The notes: generated from the sequence alone by a model not told the origin. A stretch of 64,000 bases of DNA from Stenotrophomonas sp. NA06056 (GCF_013364355.1 NZ_CP054931.1:3100001-3164000); one strand, 5' to 3'; positions 8,053 through 17,136 are shown, counted from the stretch's first letter. Program-made: numbers and translations.

Positions 8053-9366
8053 TTACCCCGGCAGCTGCAGCACCGCCTGCAGGCCACCGCCCTCGCGATT
8101 GCGCAGCTTCAGCGAGCCGCCCAGCGACTGCGCCAATTGCACGGCGATGGCCAGGCCCAGGCCGGTGCCGCCGGTATCGCGGTTGCGCGAGCTTTCCAGT
8201 CGATGGAACGGCGCCAGCACCGCCTGCAGCTGGTACTCGGGAATTCCCGGCCCACGATCAGACACGCTGATCCACGCCCTGCCTGCGGCATCGCGACCGG
8301 CATCGATCTCGGCGCTGCCGGCATAGCGCAGAGCGTTGTCCACCAGGTTGCCAATCACCCGCCGCAGCGGCTGCGGCCAGGTCTGCACGGTCAGGCCCGC
8401 AGGCGCGCCACCGCTGACCGGCTTGCCCATGTCTTCATAGTCGCCCACCACGCTGGCCAGGAACGCGCCAAGATCCATCGCCACCGGCGCGCCACTGGCC
8501 ACGTGGCTGCTGCGCGCATAGGCCACGCCCTCGCGCACCAGTTGCCCCAGGTGGTCCAGGTCATCCAGCAGGCGCTGCTGGGTGGCATCATCGGGCAGCG
8601 TTTCCACACGCAGCTTCATGCGTGTGATCGGCGTCTGCAGATCATGCGAGATGGCAGCCAGGATCTGCAGCCGCTCGCTTACGTGACCCCGGATGCGCGC
8701 CTGCAATGCATTGAGCGCAGCCGCCGCCGTGGCCACTTCGGCGGGGCCATCCTCGGCCAGCATCGGTGCATCCTTGCCGGGCTGCAGATGCTCCACGGCG
8801 TGCGACAGCTGTTGCAGCGGGCGCAGCGCCAGCCGCACCGCCAGCCACGCACACAACAGCAGCAGGGCCAGCTGCGCCAGCAGCACGGCCGGCAGCCAGC
8901 GCGCCAGCGGCAGGCCCGATGGCGTGACCTCGATGGTCAGCGGTGAACCGTCGTGCAGGCGCAGTTCCACTTCGAACCGTTCCGGCAGACGTGCCACCTG
9001 GCGTGCCTGCAGCGGATAGCGATGTTCCAGGCTGTCATCGATGATGGCGGTGACCTGGCGCGCCCGATCGGTTTCCAGTGCGGGCCCGGCCTCTGCCGGG
9101 CGCAGCAGGTAGCGGTAGGTGCGCCGCTCCAGCCTCGGCACCCAGGCTTGGCGCTGATCGGCTGGCAGGTGTTCCAGCAGGGCCACGCTCACTGCCACAT
9201 CCTCGTCCAGGTTGCGCAGCATCATGCTGCGCGTGGCCTGGTAGCGTTCGTAGAACAACAGCCCAAAGGACAGCGCGTGGGCCAGTGTCAGCCCGCCCAG
9301 CAGCAACAGCAGCAGGCGCGCCGACAGCGTGCGCGGCCACAGCAGGCGGCCCGCGCGGGCGTTCAT
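8053..9366 (-). CDS. Sensor histidine kinase, EnvZ-like
   Basis: 437-residue membrane kinase. A first membrane helix (about 15-38), a periplasmic domain of about 120 residues, a second helix near 158-180 and a HAMP linker are followed by the H-box ISHDLQTPITRMK (phospho-His near residue 240) and an HATPase_c domain with N-box NLVDNALRYA, DRGPGIP and the GGTGLGLAI lid. Its start overlaps the stop of the response regulator gene by four bases (ATGA), so the two form a coupled pair. The periplasmic stimulus is unknown. The thioredoxin-like and hydrolase genes upstream on the same strand could be targets or co-transcribed. Confidence 0.9.
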   Translation of the reverse strand: MNARAGRLLWPRTLSARLLLLLLGGLTLAHALSFGLLFYERYQATRSMMLRNLDEDVAVSVALLEHLPADQRQAWVPRLERRTYRYLLRPAEAGPALETDRARQVTAIIDDSLEHRYPLQARQVARLPERFEVELRLHDGSPLTIEVTPSGLPLARWLPAVLLAQLALLLLCAWLAVRLALRPLQQLSHAVEHLQPGKDAPMLAEDGPAEVATAAAALNALQARIRGHVSERLQILAAISHDLQTPITRMKLRVETLPDDATQQRLLDDLDHLGQLVREGVAYARSSHVASGAPVAMDLGAFLASVVGDYEDMGKPVSGGAPAGLTVQTWPQPLRRVIGNLVDNALRYAGSAEIDAGRDAAGRAWISVSDRGPGIPEYQLQAVLAPFHRLESSRNRDTGGTGLGLAIAVQLAQSLGGSLKLRNREGGGLQAVLQLPG

Positions 9367-10103
9367 TCCTCTGGCCCCAGCAGCTGCACCGGCGCGCTGA
9401 ACACATAGCCTTCGCTGCGCACGGTCTTGATATAGGTGGGCTCACGCGCATCATCGCCCAGGCGCTGGCGCACGCGGCTGACCAGCAGGTCGATGGAGCG
9501 GTCGAACAGTTCGGCATCGCGGCCCTGGGTAAGGCTGAGCAGCTGGTCGCGGGTGAGCACGCGGTTGGCGTGGTCGAGGAACACGCGCAGCAGGCGGAAC
9601 TCCGCGCCGCTGAGCGGATAGGCGGTATCCTGCGCATCCAGCAGATGACGCGCGGTGGTATCCAGGCGCCAGTCACCAAAGGCCAGCTGGCGGCCGGCTT
9701 CGCTCACCTGCAGATTGGGCGGCAGCATCTGCGTGCGGCGTATCACCGCGTTGATGCGTGCCAGCAGTTCACGCGAGGAGAACGGCTTGGTCACGTAGTC
9801 GTCGGCGCCCATTTCCAGGCCGATGATGCGATCGGTTTCGTCGTCGCGGGCAGTCAGCAGTACCACCGGCACCGCACGATGCTTGCCGGCACGCAGGTTG
9901 CGGCACAGGCTCAAGCCATCTTCGCCGGGCATCATCACGTCCAGCACCACCAGGTCCACCGCATGGGTGTCCATCAGCGCGCGCATCGCGCGGCCGCCAT
10001 CGGCCTGGCTGACGCGCAGGCCATTGCGCTGCAGGTAGTCGGCCAGCATCTGACGGATGTCGCTGTCATCGTCGACGACAAGGATGTGCGGTACGTGATT
10101 CAT
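9363..10103 (-). CDS. Response regulator, OmpR/PhoB family
   Basis: 246 residues: receiver domain (acidic DDD near residue 11, phospho-acceptor Asp in LVVLDVMMPG, conserved KPF lysine) and a C-terminal winged helix (LSGAEFRLLRVFLDHANRVL, then DRSIDLLVSRVRQRL and YIKTVRSEGYVF). Partner of the kinase at 8053-9366 through ATGA overlap. I prefer ATG at 10103 over a TTG at 10130, because the protein then begins MNHVPHILVVDDD as is normal for the family. Confidence 0.9.
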   Translation of the reverse strand: MNHVPHILVVDDDSDIRQMLADYLQRNGLRVSQADGGRAMRALMDTHAVDLVVLDVMMPGEDGLSLCRNLRAGKHRAVPVVLLTARDDETDRIIGLEMGADDYVTKPFSSRELLARINAVIRRTQMLPPNLQVSEAGRQLAFGDWRLDTTARHLLDAQDTAYPLSGAEFRLLRVFLDHANRVLTRDQLLSLTQGRDAELFDRSIDLLVSRVRQRLGDDAREPTYIKTVRSEGYVFSAPVQLLGPEE

Positions 10104-10160
10104 TGCGTTCTCGATGGAGGCGGAGGACAAGGCCGCGCGGCGCGGCCATGGTAGCGCGGC

Positions 10161-10706
10161 TCAGGGACTGGCCAGCAGGCGCTGGATCTCGCTTTCGGTA
10201 CGTGCGTAGTCGCCTTCGCCGTAGTGGCGGTAGACCACCCGACCCTGCCGGTCGACCAGGTACAGCGCCGGCCAGAACCGGTTGCCCCAGGCGTTCCAGA
10301 TCCGGTACTGGTTGTCCTGCACCACCGGCCAGGTGATGTCGAGGCGGCGGATCGCATGGCGTACGTTGCCCTGCAGGCCCTCATAGGCGAACTCGGGCGT
10401 ATGCACGCCGATCACGTGCAGGCCCTTCGGTGCGTAACGGGCATGCCATTGGTGCACGTACGGTGCGATGTTGAGGCAGTTGCTGCAGCCATAGGTCCAG
10501 AACTCGACCAGCACCACCTGCCCACGCAGCTGCCCAAGGGTGAGTGGCGGGCTGTTGTGCCACGGCCCACCGCCGTTGAAGCCTGCGGCCGGAGCAGGCC
10601 CGGCCGGCTGCGCGCCGGCCTCCGGGCTGGGCCAGGCCAGCAGCAGCGCGGCGCCTCCCAGCAGGGCCAGCAGGAGCGGCACGGTGTAGGCACGGAATGT
10701 GGCCAT
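10161..10706 (-). CDS. Exported thioredoxin-like (redoxin/TlpA-type) protein
   Basis: 181 residues with one N-terminal hydrophobic segment (7-25) that exports or anchors it, then a thioredoxin fold with redox motif GCSNC inside VEFWTYGCSNC and the cis-proline segment FWPALYLVDRQG. The sequence VIGVHTPEFAYE is typical of the DipZ/TlpA-like group. A likely role is thiol-disulfide or peroxide chemistry in the periplasm. Only 3 bp separate it from the upstream hydrolase gene on the same strand, so the two are probably one transcript. Confidence 0.85.
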   Translation of the reverse strand: MATFRAYTVPLLLALLGGAALLLAWPSPEAGAQPAGPAPAAGFNGGGPWHNSPPLTLGQLRGQVVLVEFWTYGCSNCLNIAPYVHQWHARYAPKGLHVIGVHTPEFAYEGLQGNVRHAIRRLDITWPVVQDNQYRIWNAWGNRFWPALYLVDRQGRVVYRHYGEGDYARTESEIQRLLASP

Positions 10707-10709
10707 TGC

Positions 10710-11504
10710 TCAGCCTCCCTGCTCGGCCAGCGGCAGCTCGGCGGGTTTCACGCCAGCGGCTTCCAGAATGCTGTCGGCCACCTGCGCCGGGTGCGAAAGC
10801 AGCGACACGTGGCTGCTGCCGATCGACTGCAACTGTGCGCCGATGCGCTGCGCGGTGGCGACCTGCAGCTGCGGCGCCAGCATGCGGTCATTGCGGCTGA
10901 CCACATACCAGCTCGGCTTGCTGCGCCATGCTGCAGTGGTCACCGCTTCGCCCAGTGCGCTGGCCTTCAACGGCACCTGCGTGCTGTACAGCAGGGCGGT
11001 AGTCTTCTTCATCACGTCCGGTGCGAAGTCCTTGGCGATGGCGTCCGCCGGCAGGGTCAGGTAGCCGTCCTTCTCCTGCAGGCGGGTCAACCCCGGGCCG
11101 ACCGGGAAGCCTTCGCCCTGCTGCGCCGACGACTGGCCGACATCCGGCGCGAAGGCGGCCACGTAGACCAGCGCCTGCACCTTGGGGTCGTTGCCGGCTT
11201 CGGTGATGACCGTACCGCCCCAGCTGTGGCCGACCAGCACCACCTTGCCGGGTGCTGCGGCAATCGCGCGGCGGGTAGCCGCCACATCCTCGGCCAGCGA
11301 AGTGAGCGGATTCTGCACGGCCACCGCAGGCAGCTTCCAGTCTTGCAGGGTGCTGATGACCTTGTTCCAGCTGGAGCCATCGGCGAAGGCGCCGTGAACC
11401 AGGATGACCGTGGGCGGCACGCTTGCGTCGGTCTGGGCAGCGAAGGCAGGGGCGGCGGCGCCGGCAAGAGCCAGGGCCGCGGTGAGCAGGGTGGTGCGGA
11501 TCAT
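10710..11504 (-). CDS. Exported alpha/beta hydrolase
   Basis: 264 residues: signal peptide (1-22, ending AFA) and an alpha/beta-hydrolase fold with oxyanion region VILVHGAF, nucleophile elbow GHSWGG (Ser near 100) and terminal His in [10 protein letters not shown]. It resembles the EstC/salicylate-esterase-like group of esterases. I start it at ATG 11504 because the signal peptide [16 protein letters not shown] then begins directly. An in-frame ATG at 11534 adds ten non-hydrophobic residues. It is divergent from the bufferin-like operon across a 322-bp region with three copies of a motif, so shared control is possible. Confidence 0.85.
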   Translation of the reverse strand: MIRTTLLTAALALAGAAAPAFAAQTDASVPPTVILVHGAFADGSSWNKVISTLQDWKLPAVAVQNPLTSLAEDVAATRRAIAAAPGKVVLVGHSWGGTVITEAGNDPKVQALVYVAAFAPDVGQSSAQQGEGFPVGPGLTRLQEKDGYLTLPADAIAKDFAPDVMKKTTALLYSTQVPLKASALGEAVTTAAWRSKPSWYVVSRNDRMLAPQLQVATAQRIGAQLQSIGSSHVSLLSHPAQVADSILEAAGVKPAELPLAEQGG

Positions 11505-11826
11505 GGGGTGCGCTCCGGTGTTGGGAGTGGCCATTTCCGCCTGCGGGTGTATCGGTGCTGTTTCGCTGCGGCGCCGAGTTGTACCGGACTGTAGGACAGC
11601 GGCGGCTTCCTACAGTTGGATACATTCGGCTGCCGGGTGGACAAGGTTCCCCGCACGCGGGCGCGCAACCCGCCGATGCACCCCGACGCGGCGTTTTTGT
11701 ATCCAACTGTACGAAACCCCTGCCGCAGCCACAGTCGCTGACAAAACCCCGGGCATCGGCACACGTTGCCGATACCTGCGTGGCCCGAAATGGCCTCCAT
11801 CGACCACCGGCCCGCAGGACACACCC
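11505..11826. promoter_or_regulatory. Divergent control region with three copies of a TTGTA-N6-CTGTA-like motif
   Basis: Gene-free stretch of 322 bp between the exported hydrolase (left) and the DoxX-bufferin operon (right). TACAGTTGGATACA at 11611-11624 is the exact reverse complement of TGTATCCAACTGTA at 11698-11711. A related copy, TTGTACCGGACTGTAGGA, is at 11579-11596. Read outward, the common form is about TTGTAyCCrACTGTAsGA: two copies point right and one points left toward the hydrolase. A dimeric regulator or an ECF-type sigma factor could read it. No classical -35/-10 pair was obvious. Confidence 0.55.
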
Positions 11827-12471
11827 ATGATCAGCACCGCCTCCTCCCTCTACACCCCACGCCTGGATGCCGTCGGCCGCTGGCTTTCGCCGCTGGCCCT
11901 GCGTGCGCTGCTGGCCTGGGAGTTTTTTGAATCGGGCCGCGAGAAGCTGGGCGGGCAGAACTGGTTCGCCGACCTGGAAGGGCGCTTCCCGTTCCCGTTC
12001 TCCACCCTGCCCGCTTCGCTCAACTGGCAGCTCGCCACCTGGCTGGAACTGGTGGGCGCGGTGATGCTGCTGCTGGGCCTGGCCACGCGCTCGGTGGCCT
12101 ACATCTTCTGGGTGCTGACCATCGTCGCGATTGCCGCCGTGCACTGGCCCGACCAGTGGAACGGCCTGGACGAACTCTGGCAGGGCTATGCGATCACCGA
12201 CCAGGGCTACGGCAACTTCAAGCTGCCGCTGCTGTTCCTGGCCATGCTGCTGCCGCTGATCCTCAACGGTGGCGGCGCGCTCAGCGTCGACCGCCTGCTG
12301 GCCGGCCCGCAACGCGCCACGGCCCACAATGACGGCCTCGGCTGGGGCGTCAGCCTGATCGCCCTGCTGCTGCCGGTCGCCGCGCTGCTGCCGGGCATCG
12401 GCTTCGGTGGCGCCCTGCTCGGCGGTGCCCTGCTGCTGGCCCATGTGCTGCGCCGTCGCCGCGGCGCCTGA
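11827..12471 (+). CDS. DoxX-family membrane protein, first gene of bufferin-like operon
   Basis: 214-residue inner-membrane protein with about five hydrophobic segments. The segments [36 protein letters not shown] and [21 protein letters not shown] fit the DoxX family. DoxX proteins are common companions of DUF692/DUF2063 genes in metal-stress operons, which is exactly the context here (precursor, DUF692, DUF2063 downstream). The biochemical role of DoxX in these operons is not settled; a membrane redox role has been suggested. The ATG at 11827 is 102 bp upstream of the precursor gene. Confidence 0.85.
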   Translation: MISTASSLYTPRLDAVGRWLSPLALRALLAWEFFESGREKLGGQNWFADLEGRFPFPFSTLPASLNWQLATWLELVGAVMLLLGLATRSVAYIFWVLTIVAIAAVHWPDQWNGLDELWQGYAITDQGYGNFKLPLLFLAMLLPLILNGGGALSVDRLLAGPQRATAHNDGLGWGVSLIALLLPVAALLPGIGFGGALLGGALLLAHVLRRRRGA

Positions 12472-12572
12472 TCCGCCTCCGCCCTTTCCCACCCTTCCTC
12501 GCATCGCATTCCGTCGCCTTCCCGCGGCGTCCATCCCGCACGCCCTGCGTGCACATCCAAGGAGTCACCACC

Positions 12573-13049
12573 ATGTCCGTCTCGACCAAGAACACCGCTG
12601 CTTCCCGTCTGCCGCGCATCGGCGCCATCGGCATCGCCCTGGCTGGCGGCCTGCTGCTGGCCGGCCAGGCCGCCGCGATCCAGCCGCTGGCGATCAGTGC
12701 CGTGGCCATGAGCGCCGCCGCCGAAGGCAAGTGCGGTGAAGGCAAGTGCGGCGCCAACAAGGCCGCCACCAGCAAGCCCGCCGGCAAGGCCAAGGTGGCC
12801 GAAGGCCAGTGTGGCGAAGGCAAGTGCGGCGACGCTTCATTTGCCCGTACCGACCGTGACCACGACGGCCGGGTCTCGCGTGCCGAGTTCAACGCCGTGG
12901 CCGCCAAGCGTGCCGCCGAATTCGACCGCATCGACACCGACCACGACGGCTACATCAGCGAACAGGAAGCGCACGACTACCTGCGCAGCGTCTACACCGC
13001 CCACGGCAAGCCGATGCCGAAGGGCCTGTTCTCCCGCGTCAACGACTGA
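12573..13049 (+). CDS. Exported EGKCG-motif precursor (HvfA/bufferin-like) fused to two EF-hands
   Basis: 158 residues. A signal peptide (about 1-35, cut near QAAA) is followed by a segment holding four Cys in two tandem pairs: [10 protein letters not shown] at 51-60 and [10 protein letters not shown] at 77-86. Two canonical EF-hand loops follow, [12 protein letters not shown] at 94-105 and [12 protein letters not shown] at 121-132, with acidic residues at positions 1, 3, 5 and 12. EGKCG repeats are the substrate motif of HvfA-type precursors, whose Cys are converted by DUF692 (MNIO) enzymes to thiooxazole-type rings that bind copper. The DUF692 and DUF2063 genes follow at once. I start at ATG 12573, preceded by AAGGAG. 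The EF-hand fusion is the unusual part; modification is inferred, not visible. Confidence 0.85.
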   Translation: MSVSTKNTAASRLPRIGAIGIALAGGLLLAGQAAAIQPLAISAVAMSAAAEGKCGEGKCGANKAATSKPAGKAKVAEGQCGEGKCGDASFARTDRDHDGRVSRAEFNAVAAKRAAEFDRIDTDHDGYISEQEAHDYLRSVYTAHGKPMPKGLFSRVND

Positions 13050-13104
13050 TTGCCCCTCAACTGCGCCGCCCTCGTGGCGGCGCCTCTGCCCTGGAGTACC
13101 GCGC

Positions 13105-13950
13105 ATGTCCCTGCCCCTGCCTTCCGCCAGCGCCGGCCTTGGCCTGCGCCGTGGCCTGATCGATGAGCTGCTGACGATGCCGGCCGATGCCGTCGACTTC
13201 CTCGAAGTGTCGCCGGACAACTGGATCGGCGTCGGCGGTGCCCACGGTGCCGCACTGCGCCAGCTGAGCGAGCGCCATCGCCTGACCTGCCACGGCCTGT
13301 CGCTGTCGCTGGGCGGCCCGGACCCGCTGGATCGCACGCTGCTCGCGCAGACCCGTGCCTTCCTCGATCTGCACCAGGTGCAGCTGTACAGCGAACACCT
13401 GAGCTACTGCGCCGCCGGCGGCCATGTCTACGATCTGCTGCCGCTGCCGTTCACCGCCGAGGCCGTGCACCACGTCGCCGGTCGCATCGCGCAGGTGCAG
13501 GACACGCTGGGCCGACGCATCGCGGTGGAGAACATCTCCTACTACGCGGTGCCTGGTGCGGACATGAGCGAGATCGATTTCATCAATGCCGTACTGGCCG
13601 AAGCCGACTGCGATCTGCTGCTGGACGTCAACAATGTCTTCGTCAACGCCTGCAACAATGGCTACGACGCCTTCGATTTCCTGGCCCGCGTGCCTGGCCA
13701 TCGCGTTGCCTCGCTGCATGTGGCCGGCCACTTCGACGAGGACGATGGTTTCAAGATCGACACCCATGGCGCGCCGGTGAAGGGCGTGGTCTGGGCGCTG
13801 CTGCGCGAGGCCTATGCGCGTGTCGGCGTGCGCCCCACCCTGCTGGAACGCGATTTCAACTTCCCGCCGCTGGTCGAACTGCTGGCCGAGGTCACGCAGA
13901 TCCGCCAGGCCCAGGCCGAGGTGCTGCTGCCGGAGATGGTCCATGGCTGA
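13105..13950 (+). CDS. bufB: DUF692 multinuclear non-haem iron oxidase (MNIO), BufB/HvfB-like
   Basis: 281-residue TIM-barrel enzyme that modifies Cys residues of a peptide precursor using several iron ions and oxygen. The metal-ligand motifs of the family are all present: [10 protein letters not shown] near residue 33, [11 protein letters not shown] near 62, YSEHLSYCA near 96, VENISYY near 143, [13 protein letters not shown] near 172 and SLHVAGHF near 203, with PTLLERDFN near the end. It lies 55 bp after the EF-hand precursor and overlaps the DUF2063 gene by eight bases, so the three are an operon. The predicted substrate is the EGKCG region of the neighbouring precursor. Confidence 0.9.
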   Translation: MSLPLPSASAGLGLRRGLIDELLTMPADAVDFLEVSPDNWIGVGGAHGAALRQLSERHRLTCHGLSLSLGGPDPLDRTLLAQTRAFLDLHQVQLYSEHLSYCAAGGHVYDLLPLPFTAEAVHHVAGRIAQVQDTLGRRIAVENISYYAVPGADMSEIDFINAVLAEADCDLLLDVNNVFVNACNNGYDAFDFLARVPGHRVASLHVAGHFDEDDGFKIDTHGAPVKGVVWALLREAYARVGVRPTLLERDFNFPPLVELLAEVTQIRQAQAEVLLPEMVHG

Positions 13951-14677
13951 GTCGCTGGCCACCCTGCAGCAGCGCTGGGCCGACCACGTGCGCGACCCGT
14001 CGATGCCCGCGCCCAATGGCATCGAAGCACGGCGGATGGCGGTCTATCGCCGCCTCTGCATCGACAGCCTGGACAGCCTGTTGGCCGGCAGCCTGCCGCG
14101 CCTGCAGGCGCAGCTGGGCGCTGCCCGCTGGCGCGAAACAGTCGAACACTACTACGCACGTCATGCCTGCCACACGCCTTTGTTCCCGCAGATCGCCGGC
14201 GAATTCGCCGCGTGGCTGGCCATGCAGGACGCGTTCGCGCTGCCCGGCTGGGCGGCGGAACTGGCGCACTACCAAAGCACGCAGCAGGCGCTGCACATCG
14301 AAGCGCGCGATGCCGGGCATTCGTTGCGGTACACGCCTGCGGGCAGCGACGTGCTGGCGCTGTCGCCGCTGGTGCGGGTACTGGGCTACCAGTGGCCGGT
14401 GCATGAGGACGCCGCGCTGGACGATGCCGCCGCCAGCGAGCCGACGCTTCTGCTGCTGCGCCGCCTGGCGAACTACCAGCTGCAGGTCGAGGAACTGGCA
14501 CCGCTGGCGTATGCGCTGCTGTCGGCCTTTGGCGATGACGGTAGTCGCGTGGATGACGCCCTGCAGGCGCTGGCCGAGGCACATGACGTGACCGCGGATG
14601 CACTGCACGTGGTGGCCGCGCCTGTGCTGGGCGAACTGTGCGCAGCCGGCGTGTTGGTTGTGCTGACCGGGTTCTGA
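13943..14677 (+). CDS. bufC: DUF2063 partner protein, BufC/HvfC-like
   Basis: 244 residues. The N-terminal half is the DUF2063 (putative DNA-binding, in fact partner) domain, with segments [20 protein letters not shown] and EFAAWLAMQ. The C-terminal half is a second, variable domain. In HvfBC/BufBC systems this protein binds the MNIO enzyme and presents the precursor. The start overlaps the DUF692 stop by eight bases, which makes a stoichiometric complex likely. No catalytic motif is seen, as expected. Confidence 0.9.
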   Translation: MAESLATLQQRWADHVRDPSMPAPNGIEARRMAVYRRLCIDSLDSLLAGSLPRLQAQLGAARWRETVEHYYARHACHTPLFPQIAGEFAAWLAMQDAFALPGWAAELAHYQSTQQALHIEARDAGHSLRYTPAGSDVLALSPLVRVLGYQWPVHEDAALDDAAASEPTLLLLRRLANYQLQVEELAPLAYALLSAFGDDGSRVDDALQALAEAHDVTADALHVVAAPVLGELCAAGVLVVLTGF

Positions 14678-14679
14678 GA

Positions 14680-14703
14680 TTGCCGGCCGGCGGCCGGCAC
14701 TAC
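14680..14703. repeat. GTAG/CTAC palindromic repeat (GCCGGCC type)
   Basis: A single GC-rich palindrome (TTGCCGGCCGGCGGCCGGCA) followed by CTAC, 3 bp after the DUF2063 stop. It may also form the 3' hairpin of the bufferin-like transcript. Confidence 0.6.
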
Positions 14704-14728
14704 CCACTTCTATTTCGAGGTTTGAACA

Positions 14729-15367
14729 ATGGCTTTTTCCAATACTTCCTTCCTGCACGGCTGGCGCCTGTTCCTGGCCATTGCCGTGGTGCTCATCGCC
14801 TTTGCGCTGGCCGCGTTCGCCCTGCACGCCGACGTGGCCGAAGGCAGTCGCGCGGCGATCCGGGTTACTGCACGCACGTCGTTCCTTCTTTTCCTGATCA
14901 CGTTCACCGCATCCTCGTTCGCCAGCCTGCTGCCGGGGCCGACCAGCCGCTTCCTGCTGCGCGAACGCCGGATGATCGGCCTGTCGTTTGCGTTCTCGCA
15001 CCTGCTGCATGCCATCGCGATCACCGCGTTCGGCATCCTCAACCCGGCGTTCTGGCCGGCACGTTCGGCCCTGGCCAATCTGCCTGGCACGGTGGGCTAT
15101 GTGGCCATCCTCGCGCTGGCGATCACCTCGCACCGCGGCATCGCCCGGCGCATGGGCCCCACCGCATGGCGACGCCTGCACGTCACCGGCATGTGGATCA
15201 TCGCCGCGGTGTTCACCTACTCGTACTTCAAGCGCGTGCCCGGCAACTTCTGGTACGCGGTGCCTTCGGCGCTGCTGTTCACGGCCTTCGTGGTGCGCGC
15301 GATCGCAAAGCGGGCACAGTCGCTGCGGCGGAATGTGCCTGCGCGAGCAGCACTGCGGAGTTCGTAG
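14729..15367 (+). CDS. Ferric-reductase-like transmembrane haem protein
   Basis: 212 residues with about six hydrophobic segments. His residues lie inside membrane segments: SFAFSHLLHAIAITAF near residue 90 and RRLHVTGMWIIAAVF near 150. These fit the bis-His haem-b ligands of the ferric-reductase-like transmembrane (MsrQ/YedZ-like) fold, without an attached flavin domain. It follows the bufferin-like operon on the same strand after a palindromic repeat, so it may be read through from it or be independent. A link to copper/iron redox handling is only contextual. Confidence 0.7.
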   Translation: MAFSNTSFLHGWRLFLAIAVVLIAFALAAFALHADVAEGSRAAIRVTARTSFLLFLITFTASSFASLLPGPTSRFLLRERRMIGLSFAFSHLLHAIAITAFGILNPAFWPARSALANLPGTVGYVAILALAITSHRGIARRMGPTAWRRLHVTGMWIIAAVFTYSYFKRVPGNFWYAVPSALLFTAFVVRAIAKRAQSLRRNVPARAALRSS

Positions 15368-15381
15368 AACAGCGGGCTCCC

Positions 15382-15443
15382 TGTAGAACCGAGCCCATGC
15401 TCGGCTGCCTCTGCTTCAGCCGAGCATGGGCTCGGCTCTACAG
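15382..15443. repeat. SMAG-like paired palindromic repeat
   Basis: GTAGAACCGAGCCCATGCTCGG and its near-inverse CCGAGCATGGGCTCGGCTCTAC form a long cruciform-type pair between convergent genes. It could also act as a bidirectional transcript end. Confidence 0.75.
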
Positions 15444-15842
15444 AGGGATCCCAGCACGATAGGCAGCGTAGGCATCGAGGATCTTCTTCATCCTTGCACG
15501 CTGCTTGACGCCCATCGGCACCCGCTGCACACGTTTCAGCAGCGTCTTCCACATGTATCCGGAACGGAAGAAGAACGGCCGCACCTCAAGGAAGGTCAGC
15601 ACGACATCCACCGTATTCGGATCGTGTCCGGCAAGTTGCCTCAGCGCGTTGGCGTAGCCACCCGGGAACGCGAGCCGTTCATAGCGGTGATTGAATTCAG
15701 CGCAGGCTGCCGCATGCCGCTGCATCTCTTCCGGGCCACGCCAGCGCGCGCCAGCTGCAACGCGGATGGCCTGGCGCAGCCGGTTGATCTCGTCCGCATT
15801 GGCACGGATCAGGCGTTCCATGGGCGCGCGGGTATCAGACAT
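15438..15842 (-). CDS. Hypothetical protein
   Basis: 134 residues, soluble, rich in Arg and aromatic residues in the middle (LEVRPFFFRSGYMWKTLLKR). I do not recognise the family. GGAAGG lies just upstream of ATG 15842 and that start is preferred over the ATG at 15854, which sits inside the ribosome site. The reading frame ends inside a palindromic repeat, so its last codons come from the repeat. Confidence 0.6.
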   Translation of the reverse strand: MSDTRAPMERLIRANADEINRLRQAIRVAAGARWRGPEEMQRHAAACAEFNHRYERLAFPGGYANALRQLAGHDPNTVDVVLTFLEVRPFFFRSGYMWKTLLKRVQRVPMGVKQRARMKKILDAYAAYRAGIPL

Positions 15843-15917
15843 GGTTCCTTCCATGTGGTGCGTCGGGGGTCAGAGCTCTTTGCAGTCAGTGGCAAACGGC
15901 TCCGCCCCCGTTCTGCG

Positions 15918-17066
15918 TCACCGCGCGCGACGCAGCGTGATCAACGTGATCTCCGACGGCACACCGATGCGCGCCGGGAAGCCGGCCCACAGGCCAGCCC
16001 CGTTGCTTACGTACAGCGTCATGCCGTCCACCGTGTAACGGCCTGAGACGAATCCACCGTTGGCGCGCTTCACCAGCTGGTCCATGCCGATGATCTGGCC
16101 GCCATGGGTATGTCCGGAAAGCTGCAGCTTCACCCCGCGTGCCGCCGCTTCGCGTGCATTGCGCGGCCGATGGTCAAGAAGGATCACCGGCGCGACCGGG
16201 TCGGCACCGGCCAGCGCTGCTTCCAGGTCGGGCAATGGCAGGCCATAACGGGAGGCCACCGGGTCGGTCACCCCGGCGATGGTCAGCGCAGCATCGCCAC
16301 GGCGCACCAGGATGTGGCTGTTTTCCAACACCTGCATGTGCAGCGCGCGGAACGCCTGCATCCATTCGCTGTACTGCGCGTAATACTCGTGGTTGCCGGT
16401 GATGGCGATCACCCCGTCCGGCGCACGCAGATCCGCCAGTGGCGTGTAATCGTTGCGGCGCGCCTGCACCGTGCCGTCAATGAGGTCGCCGGTGATCACC
16501 ACCAGGTCCGGTTGCAGCGCATTGCTTTCAGCCACGACCTGGCGCACCCAGTCGCCGGTGAGCAGGCGGCTGGCATGGATGTCGGTGAGCTGCAGCACGC
16601 GGTAGCCATCGAAGGCCTGCGGCAGCCCGGCAATGGCCACCTCGATCTGTCGCGGCTTGGGCACGGCCATGCCCTGGCTTACGCCAAAGGCGCTGAGCAG
16701 CAGTGCCAGCACCGCCGCCGACGGGCGTAGCGCCTTGCTGCGCAGTGCAGAGACGGCGCGCGGGGCGCGCAACAGGCGTGCGGCCAACAGACCAGCGTCC
16801 AGCACCAGCAGCGCCAGGGCCAGCAGCAGAACGGCGGTGGAGCCGGTGGCCAGCGTGGCAATGGCCATCTTCGGAATTTCCGGCGAGGCCATCGTGCCCC
16901 AGAAGCTGGCGACGATGCGTAGTTGCACGGCCATGCCCACCAGCAGCACGGACAGCCCCCCCTTCAACCAGACGGGCAGGCGCAGCGGCCAGAACAGGCG
17001 CCAGGCCACATACAGGCCCATCAGAAAACCAATCGTACTCAGCACTGCGACAATCCAGAACGGCAA
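15918..17066 (-). CDS. Membrane-anchored metallophosphoesterase (YaeI-like)
   Basis: 382 residues with about four N-terminal membrane segments (residues 1-140), then a calcineurin-like phosphoesterase domain. The dimetal motifs are complete: LTDIHASR, VVITGDLIDG, AITGNHEYY and LSGHTHGGQI. Similar proteins (YkuE/YaeI) act on membrane lipids such as UDP-diacylglucosamine or are uncharacterised. The exact substrate is unknown. The gene stands alone. Confidence 0.88.
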   Translation of the reverse strand: MPFWIVAVLSTIGFLMGLYVAWRLFWPLRLPVWLKGGLSVLLVGMAVQLRIVASFWGTMASPEIPKMAIATLATGSTAVLLLALALLVLDAGLLAARLLRAPRAVSALRSKALRPSAAVLALLLSAFGVSQGMAVPKPRQIEVAIAGLPQAFDGYRVLQLTDIHASRLLTGDWVRQVVAESNALQPDLVVITGDLIDGTVQARRNDYTPLADLRAPDGVIAITGNHEYYAQYSEWMQAFRALHMQVLENSHILVRRGDAALTIAGVTDPVASRYGLPLPDLEAALAGADPVAPVILLDHRPRNAREAAARGVKLQLSGHTHGGQIIGMDQLVKRANGGFVSGRYTVDGMTLYVSNGAGLWAGFPARIGVPSEITLITLRRAR

Positions 17067-17102
17067 ACAGGCCCGTCATGGTGACGGCAGAAGATGGCAA
17101 TG

Positions 17103-17132
17103 GATAGAGCCGGGCACGGGCTCGGCCCTATC
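17103..17132. repeat. Short palindrome between phosphoesterase and TerC genes
   Basis: GATAGAGCCGGGC and GCTCGGCCCTATC form an imperfect inverted repeat 5 bp after the TerC-gene stop on the minus strand. It could end that transcript. Confidence 0.5.
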
Positions 17133-17136
17133 GTCG

